36,515 nucleotides of DNA from Melioribacter sp. (GCA_023250955.1 JAHEZQ010000038.1:1-36515); one strand, 5' to 3'. Positions 14,709 to 23,367 are shown, numbered from the stretch's first letter. The notes: generated by a model not told the origin, from the sequence alone. Translations and numbers: made by a program.

Positions 14709-16154
14709 TTACTTAGTTATTTCTAAAATCCAGTTTTTCATAATTTTCAAAGCATCTTCAGAAAAAGTAGTTTCAATATTTCCGTACTCACTTACGCCGC
14801 CAGTTTTCGCCGGTTGGAATAAATGATTCAATCCAGGTAGTTCAATAGTTTTAAAATTTTTATTTCCTCCGGCTTTAAGAACTTTCTCTATTTCCGGTAA
14901 ATTTTGAAACGGCGGAACTTGAAGATCTTTCCCGCCATTCAAGGCAAGAACCGGAACTGTAACTTGTTCAATCGTTGGCCGTGGATCATATTTAATAAAA
15001 AATCTAAACCAAGGGCTAAGCAAAGTTTTCGCAGCTCGTTCAAAACTTTCTTTTGAGTATTCCGGTTTCTTTTTCTCAACATCGGTCAGTTTACTAACGT
15101 CTTCATCATACATTGCTAAAAGCTTTTTATACATTACCGTGCTGTCCGTTTCTTCTGATATCATATTATAATAACTTTTATTCTCTGCAACTGATTTTTT
15201 TATATCTTCTTCTTTTGATCCTTCAGCTTTCATTATTAATTCTGTCTGCAGAATTAAAATATCTTTTCCGGGAACACCTGGTCCAGCAAGCATTACTATA
15301 AACGAAACATCCTTTGAGTTTACTGCGCAAATCGGTGCAATTAATCCTCCTTCACTGTGTCCTGCAATTCCAATTTTTTTAGGATTAACTTCTTTTCTTG
15401 TTTTAAGATATTCAACTGCTGCAAGTACATCCGTTGCAAAATCTTCTGAGGTTGCTGCTGCAAAATTTCCTTTGGATTTTCCAATGCCTCGGTCATCATA
15501 GCGTAAGACTGCTATTCCATTGCGGGTTAAGTAATCTGAAATAACCAAAAATGGTTTGTGATTCATTAATGATTCGTCTCTATCTTGCGGCCCGGATCCG
15601 GTAACTAAAACCACTGCAGGAAATTTTCCATCACCTTTGGGATATGTGAAAGTCCCTGCAAGAGTAATATTCGCGGATTTATTCTCAAATGTTACGTCTT
15701 CATCATTATACGGATATGGTCTTTGCGGATTCTGCGGACGCTTTACTTCAACAAGTTTATCAATCTTTTTTAGTTCAAGCGGCAGCGTCATTCCTCTTTG
15801 CGTAAAATTTCCGTGAATGATCATACTGTCTTTCACTACAGCACCGATATATTTTGCGCCAATTGTTTTGGATTCGAATTTCAAACTGTCTTCATTAAAC
15901 AAAACATTTTCCATCGGAATATCCTTAACACTTTGATCTGGGCTATCCATAAAAGCACCGTTAGAACCGTCATCATTTTTAAAAGTCTTTATAACAATTC
16001 GTAAGCTAACAGCACCAAATTTCAGTTTACCTTCCCACAAACTCGTGAATTTCTTTTCTTCTTTCTTTTGATTTTCTTGTGCTAACAAAAAATTATTCGC
16101 TCCCAAGCATAATAGCACTAAAATAAGACTAACATATTTTACTAACCGTTTCAT
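14709..16154 (-). CDS. Exported alpha/beta hydrolase with N-terminal accessory domain
   Basis: The chosen start is ATG 16154 (481 residues) because TTGAGGAA sits just upstream; the TTG at 16166 is part of that ribosome site. The signal peptide ends near NNFLLAQ. Residues about 35-140 form a beta-rich accessory domain (SLWEGKLKFGAVSLRIV). The catalytic domain follows, with VVLVTGSGPQDRDESL (oxyanion region), RYDDRGIGKSKG, the nucleophile elbow GHSEGG, ALNGGKDLQVP carrying the acid, and GLNHLF with the catalytic histidine. It is a periplasmic or secreted serine esterase or peptidase of unknown substrate. It is last in an operon with the two M16 genes (33 bases after the previous stop). Confidence 0.85.
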   Translation of the reverse strand: MKRLVKYVSLILVLLCLGANNFLLAQENQKKEEKKFTSLWEGKLKFGAVSLRIVIKTFKNDDGSNGAFMDSPDQSVKDIPMENVLFNEDSLKFESKTIGAKYIGAVVKDSMIIHGNFTQRGMTLPLELKKIDKLVEVKRPQNPQRPYPYNDEDVTFENKSANITLAGTFTYPKGDGKFPAVVLVTGSGPQDRDESLMNHKPFLVISDYLTRNGIAVLRYDDRGIGKSKGNFAAATSEDFATDVLAAVEYLKTRKEVNPKKIGIAGHSEGGLIAPICAVNSKDVSFIVMLAGPGVPGKDILILQTELIMKAEGSKEEDIKKSVAENKSYYNMISEETDSTVMYKKLLAMYDEDVSKLTDVEKKKPEYSKESFERAAKTLLSPWFRFFIKYDPRPTIEQVTVPVLALNGGKDLQVPPFQNLPEIEKVLKAGGNKNFKTIELPGLNHLFQPAKTGGVSEYGNIETTFSEDALKIMKNWILEITK

Positions 16155-16187
16155 TTCATTCCTCAATTATTAATAATAATAATTTTG

Positions 16188-17639
16188 TCATTTACTAAGC
16201 TGCGGAACTTTGCCCAAAATATCTTCGATTGAAAGATTCTTTAATTCTCCTAAATTCAATTTTTGTATTCCTTCTTCGATCTTCGCTTTGTCTCCCACTA
16301 CAACAACAATCATCTGATCAGGTACAATATATTTTTTAGCAACTCCGGTTACTTCATTACCATTTACATTTAATATCTTCGAAACAAATTCACCAAAATA
16401 ATTTGATGGCAAATTATACAATGCCATTTCTTCAAGCTGTCCCGCTATTTCTGAAACTGATTGAAAATTACCCGGATAACTTAGAGCAACTAGATTTTTC
16501 GCGCGGTTTAAATCAGCATCTGTTAATGGTTCGCGAATTCCGTTAAGCTCATTAAAAAATTCTGTTAATGCTTTATCTGTAACCTCTGTTTGAACAGAAG
16601 AGGCTGCGATAAAACTTCCCGGTATCGGTCTGAACATAAATCTTGATGATGCGCCGTAAGTGTAGCCATGTTTTTCTCTCAGGTTTTGATTTAAGCGTGA
16701 TGTAAATGATCCGCCAAGAAGTGTGTTCATAACAACAATTGGATTATAGTCCGGTGTTAAACGTGATGTACCAATTCTTCCAATATTAATTACCGATTGA
16801 GCGGCGCCCGGTTTGTCGATCAGATAAACAATGCGGCTAGCAACTTGAGCTGGTTCTTTTATTTTAACCTCTTTAACATCACCTTTTTGCCATTTGCCAA
16901 ATACTGCTTCCAATTTTTTCTTCAGTTCGTCTTTCTTGATGTCTCCAACAACAATAACAAAAGAATTATTTGCTGTAGAATATTTTTTATAAAAACTTCT
17001 CAAATCGTCAACAGAAAAACCTTTGATTTCATTCTCACTTGCCATTTTTCCATAAGGATGATCTTTTCCGAAAAGAATTTTATTAAATGCCGCGGTTGCA
17101 ATTGCGGTCGGTTGATCATGCATTTGCATTAACGATGTTAGGCGGTCTTTCTTCTTTCTGTCCAATTCTTTTTGAGGAAAATCCGGGCGGAGAAGAATAT
17201 CGCTCATAATTTTCAAAGCTTCATCAAACTTAGAAAACGGTGTGTGAAGATAAATTCCCGATGAATGTGGACCTGCATTTGCAGATATTCTCGCGCCTAA
17301 AAAATCTATTGCGTCTGCAAGTTCAAGAGAGGTTTTTCCTGCAGCACCTTCCGTTAACATATTCATCGTTAGTCCTGCTAACCCAGTTTTGTTTTCCGGA
17401 TCATTAACGCTTCCCATTTTAGTAATAACGTTCAGTTGAACTAATGGGACTTCATATTTTTCCATCAACACAACTTTTAATCCGTTTGAAAGCGAGAATT
17501 GCTGTACTGCGGGTAAATTTAATTTTTGAGGAGGAGGAAGCTGTGGCGGTTTTGTTCTATCGGGAGATTGAGCGTAAAGTGAGAAACAAAATGCAGAGAC
17601 GGCAATTAATTTTATCGAATTTAGAAATATCTTTTTCAT
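16188..17639 (-). CDS. M16 peptidase family, non-catalytic partner subunit
   Basis: Start ATG 17639 (483 residues) is favoured: GGAGGG lies 7 bases upstream, within the end of the preceding gene, and the protein then begins with a clean signal peptide MKKIFLNSIKLIAVSAFCFS. It has the M16 twofold alpha/beta fold, but the expected zinc motif HxxEH is replaced by TMNMLTEG, so it cannot bind zinc as a catalytic subunit. The later block LREKHGYTYGASSRFMF carries the Arg/Tyr-type substrate-binding features of the partner subunit. It should form a heterodimer with the product of the gene one base upstream. The action is periplasmic, on peptides or small proteins. Confidence 0.9.
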   Translation of the reverse strand: MKKIFLNSIKLIAVSAFCFSLYAQSPDRTKPPQLPPPQKLNLPAVQQFSLSNGLKVVLMEKYEVPLVQLNVITKMGSVNDPENKTGLAGLTMNMLTEGAAGKTSLELADAIDFLGARISANAGPHSSGIYLHTPFSKFDEALKIMSDILLRPDFPQKELDRKKKDRLTSLMQMHDQPTAIATAAFNKILFGKDHPYGKMASENEIKGFSVDDLRSFYKKYSTANNSFVIVVGDIKKDELKKKLEAVFGKWQKGDVKEVKIKEPAQVASRIVYLIDKPGAAQSVINIGRIGTSRLTPDYNPIVVMNTLLGGSFTSRLNQNLREKHGYTYGASSRFMFRPIPGSFIAASSVQTEVTDKALTEFFNELNGIREPLTDADLNRAKNLVALSYPGNFQSVSEIAGQLEEMALYNLPSNYFGEFVSKILNVNGNEVTGVAKKYIVPDQMIVVVVGDKAKIEEGIQKLNLGELKNLSIEDILGKVPQLSK

Positions 17640-17640
17640 A

Positions 17641-19005
17641 TTACTTGCCCTCCGTTTTCGGTTGAACTGCAAGATCTGTTTTGCCTTTAGGAACTATGCT
17701 TAGAATTACGCGTCCGTTATCACGTAAATAAATTTGTGCGGCAGTTTGAATGTCGTTAACGCTCAAAGCTTTGTATCGTGAAAGATCTTCGTTGGCATAA
17801 TCGGGATTGCCCGCGTAATAAAAATATTCATTCAGTTGATTTGCTTTTCCGCCAAATCCGCCGGGTTTTTCTAATGCATCTAAAAACGATGCTTCATATT
17901 GATTGACGCTGCGTTGTAATTCCCTTTGCATCGGTGCTTCGTTTTTTATTTTATCTATTTCCTGCTGAATTACTTTTTTCAATTCTTCAAGTGTGTGTCC
18001 CGCACGTGCTGTTGAAACTATCTGGAATTGTGAAGATAGTTTACTCGAACCTTGAGAGGCGCGTATATCTTGGGCAATTTGAAGTTCGTAAACTAATTTT
18101 TGATACAACCGTGAGTTTTTTCCGCCCGATAAAATATTCGCAAGAACATCCAGTTCCGCATCTCCGGGTGCAAATCTTTGCGGAGTAATCCATGTCATGT
18201 ACAATCGCGGAAGTTGAACACGGTCTTCCATCACCAAGATTTTCTCTTCGTTCAATCTTACTGCAGCAGGATTTTGCGGTTCAACTGGTTTACCTGCCGG
18301 AATTCCGCCGAACCATTTTTCAACAAGCTTTAAAGTTTCTTGCGGATTTATATCTCCCGCTATTGATAACGAAGCATTGTTCGGTACATAATATGTTTTG
18401 AAGAACTCAACAACGTCATTATAAGTTGCTGCGCTAAGATCTGTCATCGAACCAATCACGGGCCAGCTGTATGGATGTGTTGCCGGATAAAGATTTTTTA
18501 AAATTGTTTCTTCGGATAATCCGTATGGACGATTCTCATAGCTTTGGCGTCTTTCATTTTTTACTACGGCTCTTTGTGCATCAACGCTTTGGGGTGTCAT
18601 CGCATCAGCAAGAAATCCCATTCTGTCGGAATCAAGATATAGCGCAAGTTCAAGTGCGTTCGAAGGAAGATCTTCATAATAATTTGTTCTGTCTTCGGTT
18701 GTAGATCCGTTATTTTCCGCGCCCGCTGCTTCAAGCAATTTATCAAATTCTCCTTCGGCAACGTGTCCGGATCCCATGAACATCAAGTGTTCGAACAAAT
18801 GCGCAAATCCTGTACGTCCCGGTTTTTCATAACCCGAGCCGACATGAAACCATGTGTTAACTGTAACGGTTGGTGTTGAGTGGTCTTCGTGAAGCAGCAC
18901 ATTCAATCCGTTTGAAAGAACGTGGCGTGTATAAGGAATTTTGATCTGACTCTGCGCGGATAAAATTGAGCACAAAGTAACTAGTAGAATAAGAGTTTTT
19001 CTCAT
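17641..19005 (-). CDS. M16 family zinc peptidase, catalytic subunit
   Basis: A 454-residue exported peptidase (signal peptide MRKTLILLVTLCSILSAQSQ). The inverted zinc motif HLFEH is at residues 69-73, with the third ligand Glu151 in VVKNERRQ, the spacing expected for the family. A second, non-catalytic half follows with MTWITPQRFAPGDAELDVL and GGKNSRLYQKLVYE. It pairs with the product of the next gene, which keeps the fold but lacks zinc ligands, the arrangement of bacterial M16B heterodimers. AAAGGTG lies 5-11 bases upstream of ATG 19005. The stop is one base from the next start, so translation is coupled. Confidence 0.92.
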   Translation of the reverse strand: MRKTLILLVTLCSILSAQSQIKIPYTRHVLSNGLNVLLHEDHSTPTVTVNTWFHVGSGYEKPGRTGFAHLFEHLMFMGSGHVAEGEFDKLLEAAGAENNGSTTEDRTNYYEDLPSNALELALYLDSDRMGFLADAMTPQSVDAQRAVVKNERRQSYENRPYGLSEETILKNLYPATHPYSWPVIGSMTDLSAATYNDVVEFFKTYYVPNNASLSIAGDINPQETLKLVEKWFGGIPAGKPVEPQNPAAVRLNEEKILVMEDRVQLPRLYMTWITPQRFAPGDAELDVLANILSGGKNSRLYQKLVYELQIAQDIRASQGSSKLSSQFQIVSTARAGHTLEELKKVIQQEIDKIKNEAPMQRELQRSVNQYEASFLDALEKPGGFGGKANQLNEYFYYAGNPDYANEDLSRYKALSVNDIQTAAQIYLRDNGRVILSIVPKGKTDLAVQPKTEGK

Positions 19006-19183
19006 GCTTTCACCTTTGATGAATTATGATTGAACAAAAAATATATATTTCTACTGAATAAGTGAACGATAGAATTAATCGAAGATTAGACGTGCGGAAC
19101 CAAATAAAATATTTATCAGAAGGAAACCACTTGAAAGAATGTCAAAAGTTGGGCAATTTGCATTTATAGAACGGCGGTACTAA
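19006..19183. other. Gap upstream of the M16 operon
   Basis: This AT-rich stretch presumably carries the promoter of the M16 operon on the minus strand. No convincing -35/-10 pair, repeat or RNA gene was found by eye. Confidence 0.3.
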
Positions 19184-19306
19184 ATGAAAAGAAAGATCAA
19201 AACAAAGAGGAAGAAGATCCGTATTCCTTTACCAAAACAACGCGAGAAAGTGAAAGAATCAAGTAAGATATATAAGCGGAGTAAGGCAAAAATAATTGAG
19301 CAGTAA
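19184..19306 (+). CDS. Very basic 40-residue protein
   Basis: ATG 19184 to TAA 19306 encodes 40 residues: MKRKIKTKRKKIRIPLPKQ, then REKVKESSKIYKRSKAKIIEQ. Nearly half are Lys or Arg, and it contains the pattern IRIPLPKQxxKVKESSKIYKR. I recall short proteins of similar look (Lys-rich, with a PLP motif and K-Y-K/R-R ending) in Bacteroidota, but cannot name a family. GGCGG 7-11 bases upstream may serve as a ribosome site. Charge suggests binding to nucleic acid, perhaps ribosomes, which is inference. It is divergent from the M16 operon and convergent with the TrpF-like gene, 8 bases from its end. Confidence 0.55.
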   Translation: MKRKIKTKRKKIRIPLPKQREKVKESSKIYKRSKAKIIEQ

Positions 19307-19314
19307 TTTTTCAA

Positions 19315-19995
19315 TTACCAAGAATTGATCTGTGCAAACCCTTCTTTGGATTCTTCCACAAATTTTTTAACCAGATCATAATTTTTTCTTCCGTCTTTAG
19401 ATTCGACTCCCGTGTGTACATCAACTCCGGCTGGCCGGATTTCTAAAATTGCCCTTTTAACATTGGTGTGATTTAATCCACCGGCAATTATGACCGGCCT
19501 GGGAGAGATCTCAACTAATTTTCTGCTGATACTCCAATCATGTGTTTTGCCGGTTGCGCCTTCTGCCCCCGTTGTGGGATCGAATGTATCTGTTATAAAT
19601 GCATCAACAAATGGTGAAAGTGTATCAACAGTTCTTTCAAGTTCATGATAGTTGCTCTCGGCAACAACAAGACTTTTAATTATTTCAAGATTCGGTTGTA
19701 ATAATTTTGTCTTTTTCAATTCTTCTTTGGATATCTTTCCGTGAAGCTGAACAATGTTAACGTTCAGTTTAGTGCAGAGTTTTATTATCTCGTCGGCAAT
19801 ATCGAGATAGGTTATAAGTACGGCTTTATGCGGCTGAGAAATTATTTTTATCACTTCCACTGCTTCATCTTCGGTTAGATCTTCTTTGTGAACGGGAAGT
19901 CTAAACGGAAACCCGAGATAATCAACGCCCGCGTTTATAAGCATTGTTGCTTCTTCCTTATCTATCACTCCGGCTATTTGAATAAGTCCTTTCAT
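19315..19995 (-). CDS. TrpF-like (beta/alpha)8 barrel lacking the catalytic cysteine
   Basis: Start ATG 19995 (226 residues) aligns with the first strand of phosphoribosylanthranilate isomerase; the extension to 20055 has no family similarity. Family landmarks are NAGVDYLGF, VQLHG, DAFITDTFDPTTGAEGATGK with general acid Asp136, the phosphate-binding VIIAGGLNHTNV, and VDVHTGVES. However, the KxCGxT motif of strand 1 reads LIQIAGVI, with Ala8 where the catalytic base Cys belongs, and the SPR phosphate/substrate loop reads RLPVHKED. No other trp gene is nearby. It is either an altered isomerase with another base or a barrel recruited to a new reaction. Confidence 0.8.
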   Translation of the reverse strand: MKGLIQIAGVIDKEEATMLINAGVDYLGFPFRLPVHKEDLTEDEAVEVIKIISQPHKAVLITYLDIADEIIKLCTKLNVNIVQLHGKISKEELKKTKLLQPNLEIIKSLVVAESNYHELERTVDTLSPFVDAFITDTFDPTTGAEGATGKTHDWSISRKLVEISPRPVIIAGGLNHTNVKRAILEIRPAGVDVHTGVESKDGRKNYDLVKKFVEESKEGFAQINSW

Positions 19996-20102
19996 ATTGT
20001 CTTTTTGTTTTAGTTTAAAAATAATCTGAAGAAGTTTTTCATCCAAATACAGCAACGTAGAGACGCGATATATAGCTTCTTATCGTTAACACAACAAAAA
20101 AA

Positions 20103-20858
20103 TTATAAGTGTTTTTTCGTTACAAAATCTTTCCATCCGTTTTCAAATTGTGCTGTGCTGGTTCCCAACACCAATTGAATGTTCGCGTTATATTTTATCA
20201 TCTGCACATAGCTTTCTTTACCCCAGGTTTCTATAATATATTCGGAGAGTAAATAACCAACTTCGTATATCTTTCTCGTGCCCGTATTAAAATCGGCGGT
20301 AAGTTCTGCAATCGTCGGAAAATTTCCCGCAGCGAGATAAGAAATATTTTTCGGGTCGTTAAACTCACCCGATTCATAAATTGCAACCGCTTCCCAGAAC
20401 CATCGCGGGTTATTCCCAAATTGTCTATTCACGTTCAACGATACAGCGTGAGCAAACTCGTGCAGAACCGTTTGCGCTGCAGAACTTCTATTAAGTATTC
20501 TTACGTTTGTCGGGCTGTAAACATATCCCGTAGCTCCCCAATAATTAGTTCCAAGATCTCTCTTCATATCATTTTGAAAATGTGTTTCATCGTTCCATAT
20601 CTCTACTTTAATGTTCGGCAAAGATATAAGCTGCATATCGTTTAGTATCCGATCAAAATTTTGATCAATCTTTTCAATTATAGGCGCAGTAATGCTTTGG
20701 GAAAGTCCATCATACAAAACAAAAGAAACGTGAGTTGACTGAATTATGGGTTGATCGTTCTGCAAAATTGTGGTTGATGAATTGATTGTGTTGCCCTCTT
20801 TGCATGAGGTCAATCCGGCTATAAACAATATGATTAAAAATGTAAAAAGCTTCTTCAT
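20103..20858 (-). CDS. Gluzincin metalloprotease-like lipoprotein (peptidase MA-like)
   Basis: A 251-residue protein with lipoprotein signal FLIILFIAGLTSC (Cys19). The zinc motif HEFAH is at residues 133-137, preceded by RSSAAQTVL. Downstream, FWEAVAIYESGEF supplies the glutamate third ligand (Glu156) typical of gluzincins of the MA-like group, where a WxxEGxA-type motif is expected; here Gly is replaced by Ala. It has a single domain with no obvious substrate-binding extension. It should act at the outer or inner membrane surface, with unknown substrate. It lies 107 bases upstream of the TrpF-like start on the same strand, but an operon is not certain. Confidence 0.8.
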   Translation of the reverse strand: MKKLFTFLIILFIAGLTSCKEGNTINSSTTILQNDQPIIQSTHVSFVLYDGLSQSITAPIIEKIDQNFDRILNDMQLISLPNIKVEIWNDETHFQNDMKRDLGTNYWGATGYVYSPTNVRILNRSSAAQTVLHEFAHAVSLNVNRQFGNNPRWFWEAVAIYESGEFNDPKNISYLAAGNFPTIAELTADFNTGTRKIYEVGYLLSEYIIETWGKESYVQMIKYNANIQLVLGTSTAQFENGWKDFVTKKHL

Positions 20859-21155
20859 ATATATCTCAAATCTTGTGTTACATATTTCAACTTTGCCATT
20901 AAAAATTCAAGATGAAAATTTAGCGTTAAAAACTATGTTGGATTAGCTATCTATATAGTATAGCACAATATCTTCTCTCTAACGCCTACTGCTTTCTTTA
21001 AATTAGTTTTTTTACAATCCTTTCCTTATGTTTACACCCGTAAAGGCAGTAACTTTAGATGTAGATGTAGACGTAGAAGTATCTTCGAAGCCTCACCTGT
21101 TTAAAGCCTGTCGTAAACAATCAATTATCAACAAATTAACAAAGGAGCATCTGTC
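20859..21155. other. Divergent gap and long leader of the cold-shock gene
   Basis: The region should hold the promoter of the metalloprotease lipoprotein (minus strand) and the promoter and long untranslated leader of the cold-shock gene. Tandem hexamers TTAGAT, GTAGAT, GTAGAC, GTAGAA fill 21055-21078. The ribosome site AAAGGAG (21141-21147) is 8 bases before the start. TTGGAT (20938-20943) with TATAGC (20959-20964) is a poor promoter candidate, with a 15-base spacer. Confidence 0.35.
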
Positions 21156-21368
21156 ATGGCAGAGCGCAAACAAGGATCTGTTAAATGGTTTAACAGCACC
21201 AAAGGTTTTGGTTTCATTTCACAAGAAGGCGGAGAAGATGTATTTGTACATTTTCAAGCAATTGTAGGCGATGGATACAAAACATTAAACGAAAACGATA
21301 AAGTTGAGTTTTCAGTTACTCAGGGTCCAAAAGGACTTCAAGCAGCTGAAGTTAAAAAGATCAGCTAA
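21156..21368 (+). CDS. cspA-like: Cold-shock domain protein
   Basis: A 70-residue single OB-fold cold-shock protein that binds single-stranded RNA and DNA and melts RNA structure. Both RNP motifs are intact: KGFGFIS (RNP1) and VFVHFQAI (RNP2), with the opening [15 protein letters not shown] typical of the family. It is full length, with no extension. The Shine-Dalgarno AAAGGAG is strong. The long untranslated leader and the efficient terminator straight after the gene suggest a single-gene transcript, perhaps controlled by leader structure as known for cspA genes. Confidence 0.95.
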   Translation: MAERKQGSVKWFNSTKGFGFISQEGGEDVFVHFQAIVGDGYKTLNENDKVEFSVTQGPKGLQAAEVKKIS

Positions 21369-21389
21369 TAATAGATCGTTTTAGATTTG

Positions 21390-21415
21390 ACCCCCGCTTG
21401 TCGGGGGTTTTTTAT
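21390..21415 (+). terminator. Rho-independent terminator of the cold-shock gene
   Basis: Stem ACCCCCG (21390-21396), loop CTTGT, stem CGGGGGT (21402-21408), then a run of T bases. It lies 22 bases after the stop codon. Perfect 7-bp GC-rich stem. Confidence 0.9.
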
Positions 21416-21519
21416 TTTAAAGAAGATCTAATAAAATCTCAATTCTTTTTGTCCCTCGCTAATATTCTCAAATAACTTTATAGTCTTTTCGCTGTTTTTC
21501 GACTAATTAAAGATTCTTC

Positions 21520-21548
21520 TTGACAATCTGATACTAATATGATATCAT
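21520..21548 (+). promoter_or_regulatory. Sigma-70-type promoter of the SPFH operon
   Basis: TTGACA (21520-21525, perfect -35), a 17-base spacer, then TATCAT (21543-21548, one mismatch to TATAAT). Transcription would begin near 21555, 20 bases before the gene. Followed by TAGGAG (21564-21569) as ribosome site. Confidence 0.65.
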
Positions 21549-21562
21549 TACGATAGCAATAA
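21530..21562 (+). promoter_or_regulatory. Three 11-bp-phased GATA repeats, candidate operator
   Basis: Three consecutive 11-mers: GATACTAATAT (21530), GATATCATTAC (21541) and GATAGCAATAA (21552). Seven of 11 positions are invariant (G-A-T-A, A at 7, T at 9, A at 10). They cover the spacer, -10 box and probable start of transcription. The centre also holds the 10-bp palindrome ATGATATCAT (21539-21548). Tandem sites one helix turn apart suit ribbon-helix-helix repressors; such a protein is encoded at the end of this operon. Confidence 0.45.
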
Positions 21563-21575
21563 TTAGGAGTATTAA

Positions 21576-22448
21576 ATGGAAGCAATAACTGAAAAATCAG
21601 CCAAGAAAATGAACGGATTTATCTCACTCTTATTTGTTCTCATCGCAATGTTTATTGATGGAACAATTCTAAGCAGGGGAATAATGAATGATAGTCCTGA
21701 AGTTCTTTGGATCTTTATTCCAATTACATTATTAATTTTTCTTTCCTTCAGCGGATTCTTAGTCGTTCAACCGAACGATTCAAGAGTGCTTGTTCTCTTT
21801 GGTAAATATCTTGGAACTGTTCGCGTTTCCGGATTCTGGTGGGTTAATCCTTTCACTACAAAAAAATTGGTTTCGTTAAGAATAAGAAATTTTCAAAGCG
21901 AGACTATTAAAGTAAACGATCTTCACGGGAACCCAATTCAAATTGCCGCTGTGGTTGTATGGCGTGTTGTTGATCCTGCACGTGCGCTTTTTGATGTTCA
22001 GAATTATGAGGGATTTGTCGCAATACAAAGTGAAACTGCTATACGCGGACTTGCAACAGAATATGCTTATGATTCATCAGAGCATGATAAATTTTCTTTA
22101 GTGGGAAATCAGGCAGAAATTGCAGAGGCAATGAAAAAACAAGTTCAAACTAGACTTGAGGTTTGTGGTGTTGAAATTTTGGAGTCGAGAATAAGCCACT
22201 TATCATACGCGCCGGAAATCGCACAAGCAATGCTTCGCAGACAGCAGGCTCAAGCCGTAGTTGCGGCAAGAACAAAAATTGTTGAAGGTGCTGTGGGCAT
22301 GGTTGATATGGCGTTGAAAGCTTTGAGTGAACATAACATTGTTAAACTTGATAACGAAAAGAAAGCAACTATGGTAAATAATCTTTTAGTTGCACTGGTT
22401 TCCGAGACACAAGCACAACCGGTGATCAATGCAGGTTCACTTTATTAG
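21576..22448 (+). CDS. SPFH/band-7 domain membrane protein
   Basis: A 290-residue protein with two N-terminal hydrophobic segments (about 14-36 and 44-65), followed at once by an SPFH domain: [20 protein letters not shown], then [43 protein letters not shown] and [16 protein letters not shown]. The tail [20 protein letters not shown] is the oligomerising coiled helix of the family. Such proteins form large membrane rings or microdomains that hold or regulate other membrane proteins. It is first in a four-gene operon that ends with a ribbon-helix-helix protein. I recall SPFH genes of this subtype standing beside Arc-like genes in other genomes. Confidence 0.9.
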   Translation: MEAITEKSAKKMNGFISLLFVLIAMFIDGTILSRGIMNDSPEVLWIFIPITLLIFLSFSGFLVVQPNDSRVLVLFGKYLGTVRVSGFWWVNPFTTKKLVSLRIRNFQSETIKVNDLHGNPIQIAAVVVWRVVDPARALFDVQNYEGFVAIQSETAIRGLATEYAYDSSEHDKFSLVGNQAEIAEAMKKQVQTRLEVCGVEILESRISHLSYAPEIAQAMLRRQQAQAVVAARTKIVEGAVGMVDMALKALSEHNIVKLDNEKKATMVNNLLVALVSETQAQPVINAGSLY

Positions 22449-22508
22449 TCGTTGAGAATTTGTTGTGAGCAATGAAAAATATTTTATACAAACCTTGAAT
22501 TTATTTTT

Positions 22509-22805
22509 ATGAATGAGGACAATTATTACATATACATGCTTACAAACCGGAACAATAAAATGATTTATGTCGGAATGATCAACGACCGCGTGAGAAAAGT
22601 TTATGAAAATCAAAACGATCTCCTAAAGGATTTCACAAAACAGCATAAAGTAAATAAGCTGGTTTATTACGAAACCGCTACAGATGCAGGAATGGCAATT
22701 AAGCGCGAGAAGGAGATTAAAGAATATGACCGCGAAAAGAAAAAGAGACTTGTGGAAACAATAAATCCCGAGTGGATTGATTTGATGGATCGGTTAATAA
22801 AATAG
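22509..22805 (+). CDS. GIY-YIG family nuclease-like protein, possibly degenerate
   Basis: A 98-residue single GIY-YIG domain of the small UvrC/URI type. The first motif reads YYIYMLTNRNNKMIYVG, in place of the more usual VYILTNKxNxxLYIG. The catalytic arginine position fits NDRVRK, and the metal-ligand glutamate fits AIKREKEIKEY. The histidine usually present after the arginine (RRIYEHK) is replaced (RKVYENQ), so activity may be lowered or lost. These proteins cut DNA in repair or mobile elements, but many small ones have no assigned role. It lies 60 bases after the SPFH gene and 26 before the next gene, in the same operon. Confidence 0.8.
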   Translation: MNEDNYYIYMLTNRNNKMIYVGMINDRVRKVYENQNDLLKDFTKQHKVNKLVYYETATDAGMAIKREKEIKEYDREKKKRLVETINPEWIDLMDRLIK

Positions 22806-22831
22806 TATTATAAAAAATCTTTGAGAAGAAA

Positions 22832-23350
22832 ATGAAATTACTGTCGGAATATATCGGCGAAAATATTTTAATTGCGCAAACATCTGTATTTAAAAGAAAT
22901 TATGAGATTCGGGTAAACGAAGAGCTTTTGGGTTCAATTCAGCAAAAAGGATTTTTCGGAATGACGTGGGAAGTAGATATTCAAAATAAAAAATGGGAAA
23001 TATATAAACCGAGTTGTTGGAGAAGCGCATTGGGTATACGCGAAGCCGGTTATGAAATGCCTATCGCAAATTACACAAGAGACGGATTAAGAAGCCGGGG
23101 AACTCTCGCTTTGCCCATGGGCAAAAACTTAAAAATTGTTCCTCACTTATTTAAGGGTTTTTGCGAAATTAATAACGAGCAGGAAGTTTGCTTAGCGAAA
23201 ATTATCCCGAAAAAGATTTCCTTAAAAGACAAAGCGGAAGTAATGATAGTAAAGAAAGATGATTTACTGGATAAATATCCGTGGATAATAATTCTTGCAT
23301 ATATAATTACAATTGAACAAAGACATCAAGCAGCACATTCGGCTCACTAG
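22832..23350 (+). CDS. Protein of unknown function with C-terminal membrane segment
   Basis: A 172-residue protein not firmly assigned. The first 130 residues look beta-rich, with repeated aromatic strands ([46 protein letters not shown]), a style that recalls tubby-like/LURP-one barrels, though this is a weak visual impression. The end has one hydrophobic helix ([13 protein letters not shown]), followed by a His-rich tail [10 protein letters not shown]. It could therefore sit at the membrane with the SPFH protein. The gene lies within the SPFH operon, 17 bases before the ribbon-helix-helix gene, which suggests a shared job. Confidence 0.5.
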   Translation: MKLLSEYIGENILIAQTSVFKRNYEIRVNEELLGSIQQKGFFGMTWEVDIQNKKWEIYKPSCWRSALGIREAGYEMPIANYTRDGLRSRGTLALPMGKNLKIVPHLFKGFCEINNEQEVCLAKIIPKKISLKDKAEVMIVKKDDLLDKYPWIIILAYIITIEQRHQAAHSAH

Positions 23351-23367
23351 AAACAAAGAAGAAAGTC

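Noticed and set aside
19995-20055. N-terminal extension of the TrpF-like protein
   Set aside because: The 20 extra residues do not fit the barrel's first strand, and homologous proteins begin directly at it; the methionine at 19995 fits better.
21028-21267. A 79-codon frame overlapping the cold-shock gene
   Set aside because: It overlaps the cold-shock gene in another frame; the DVDVDVEV stretch results from GTAGAT hexamer repeats in the leader, and there is no ribosome site.
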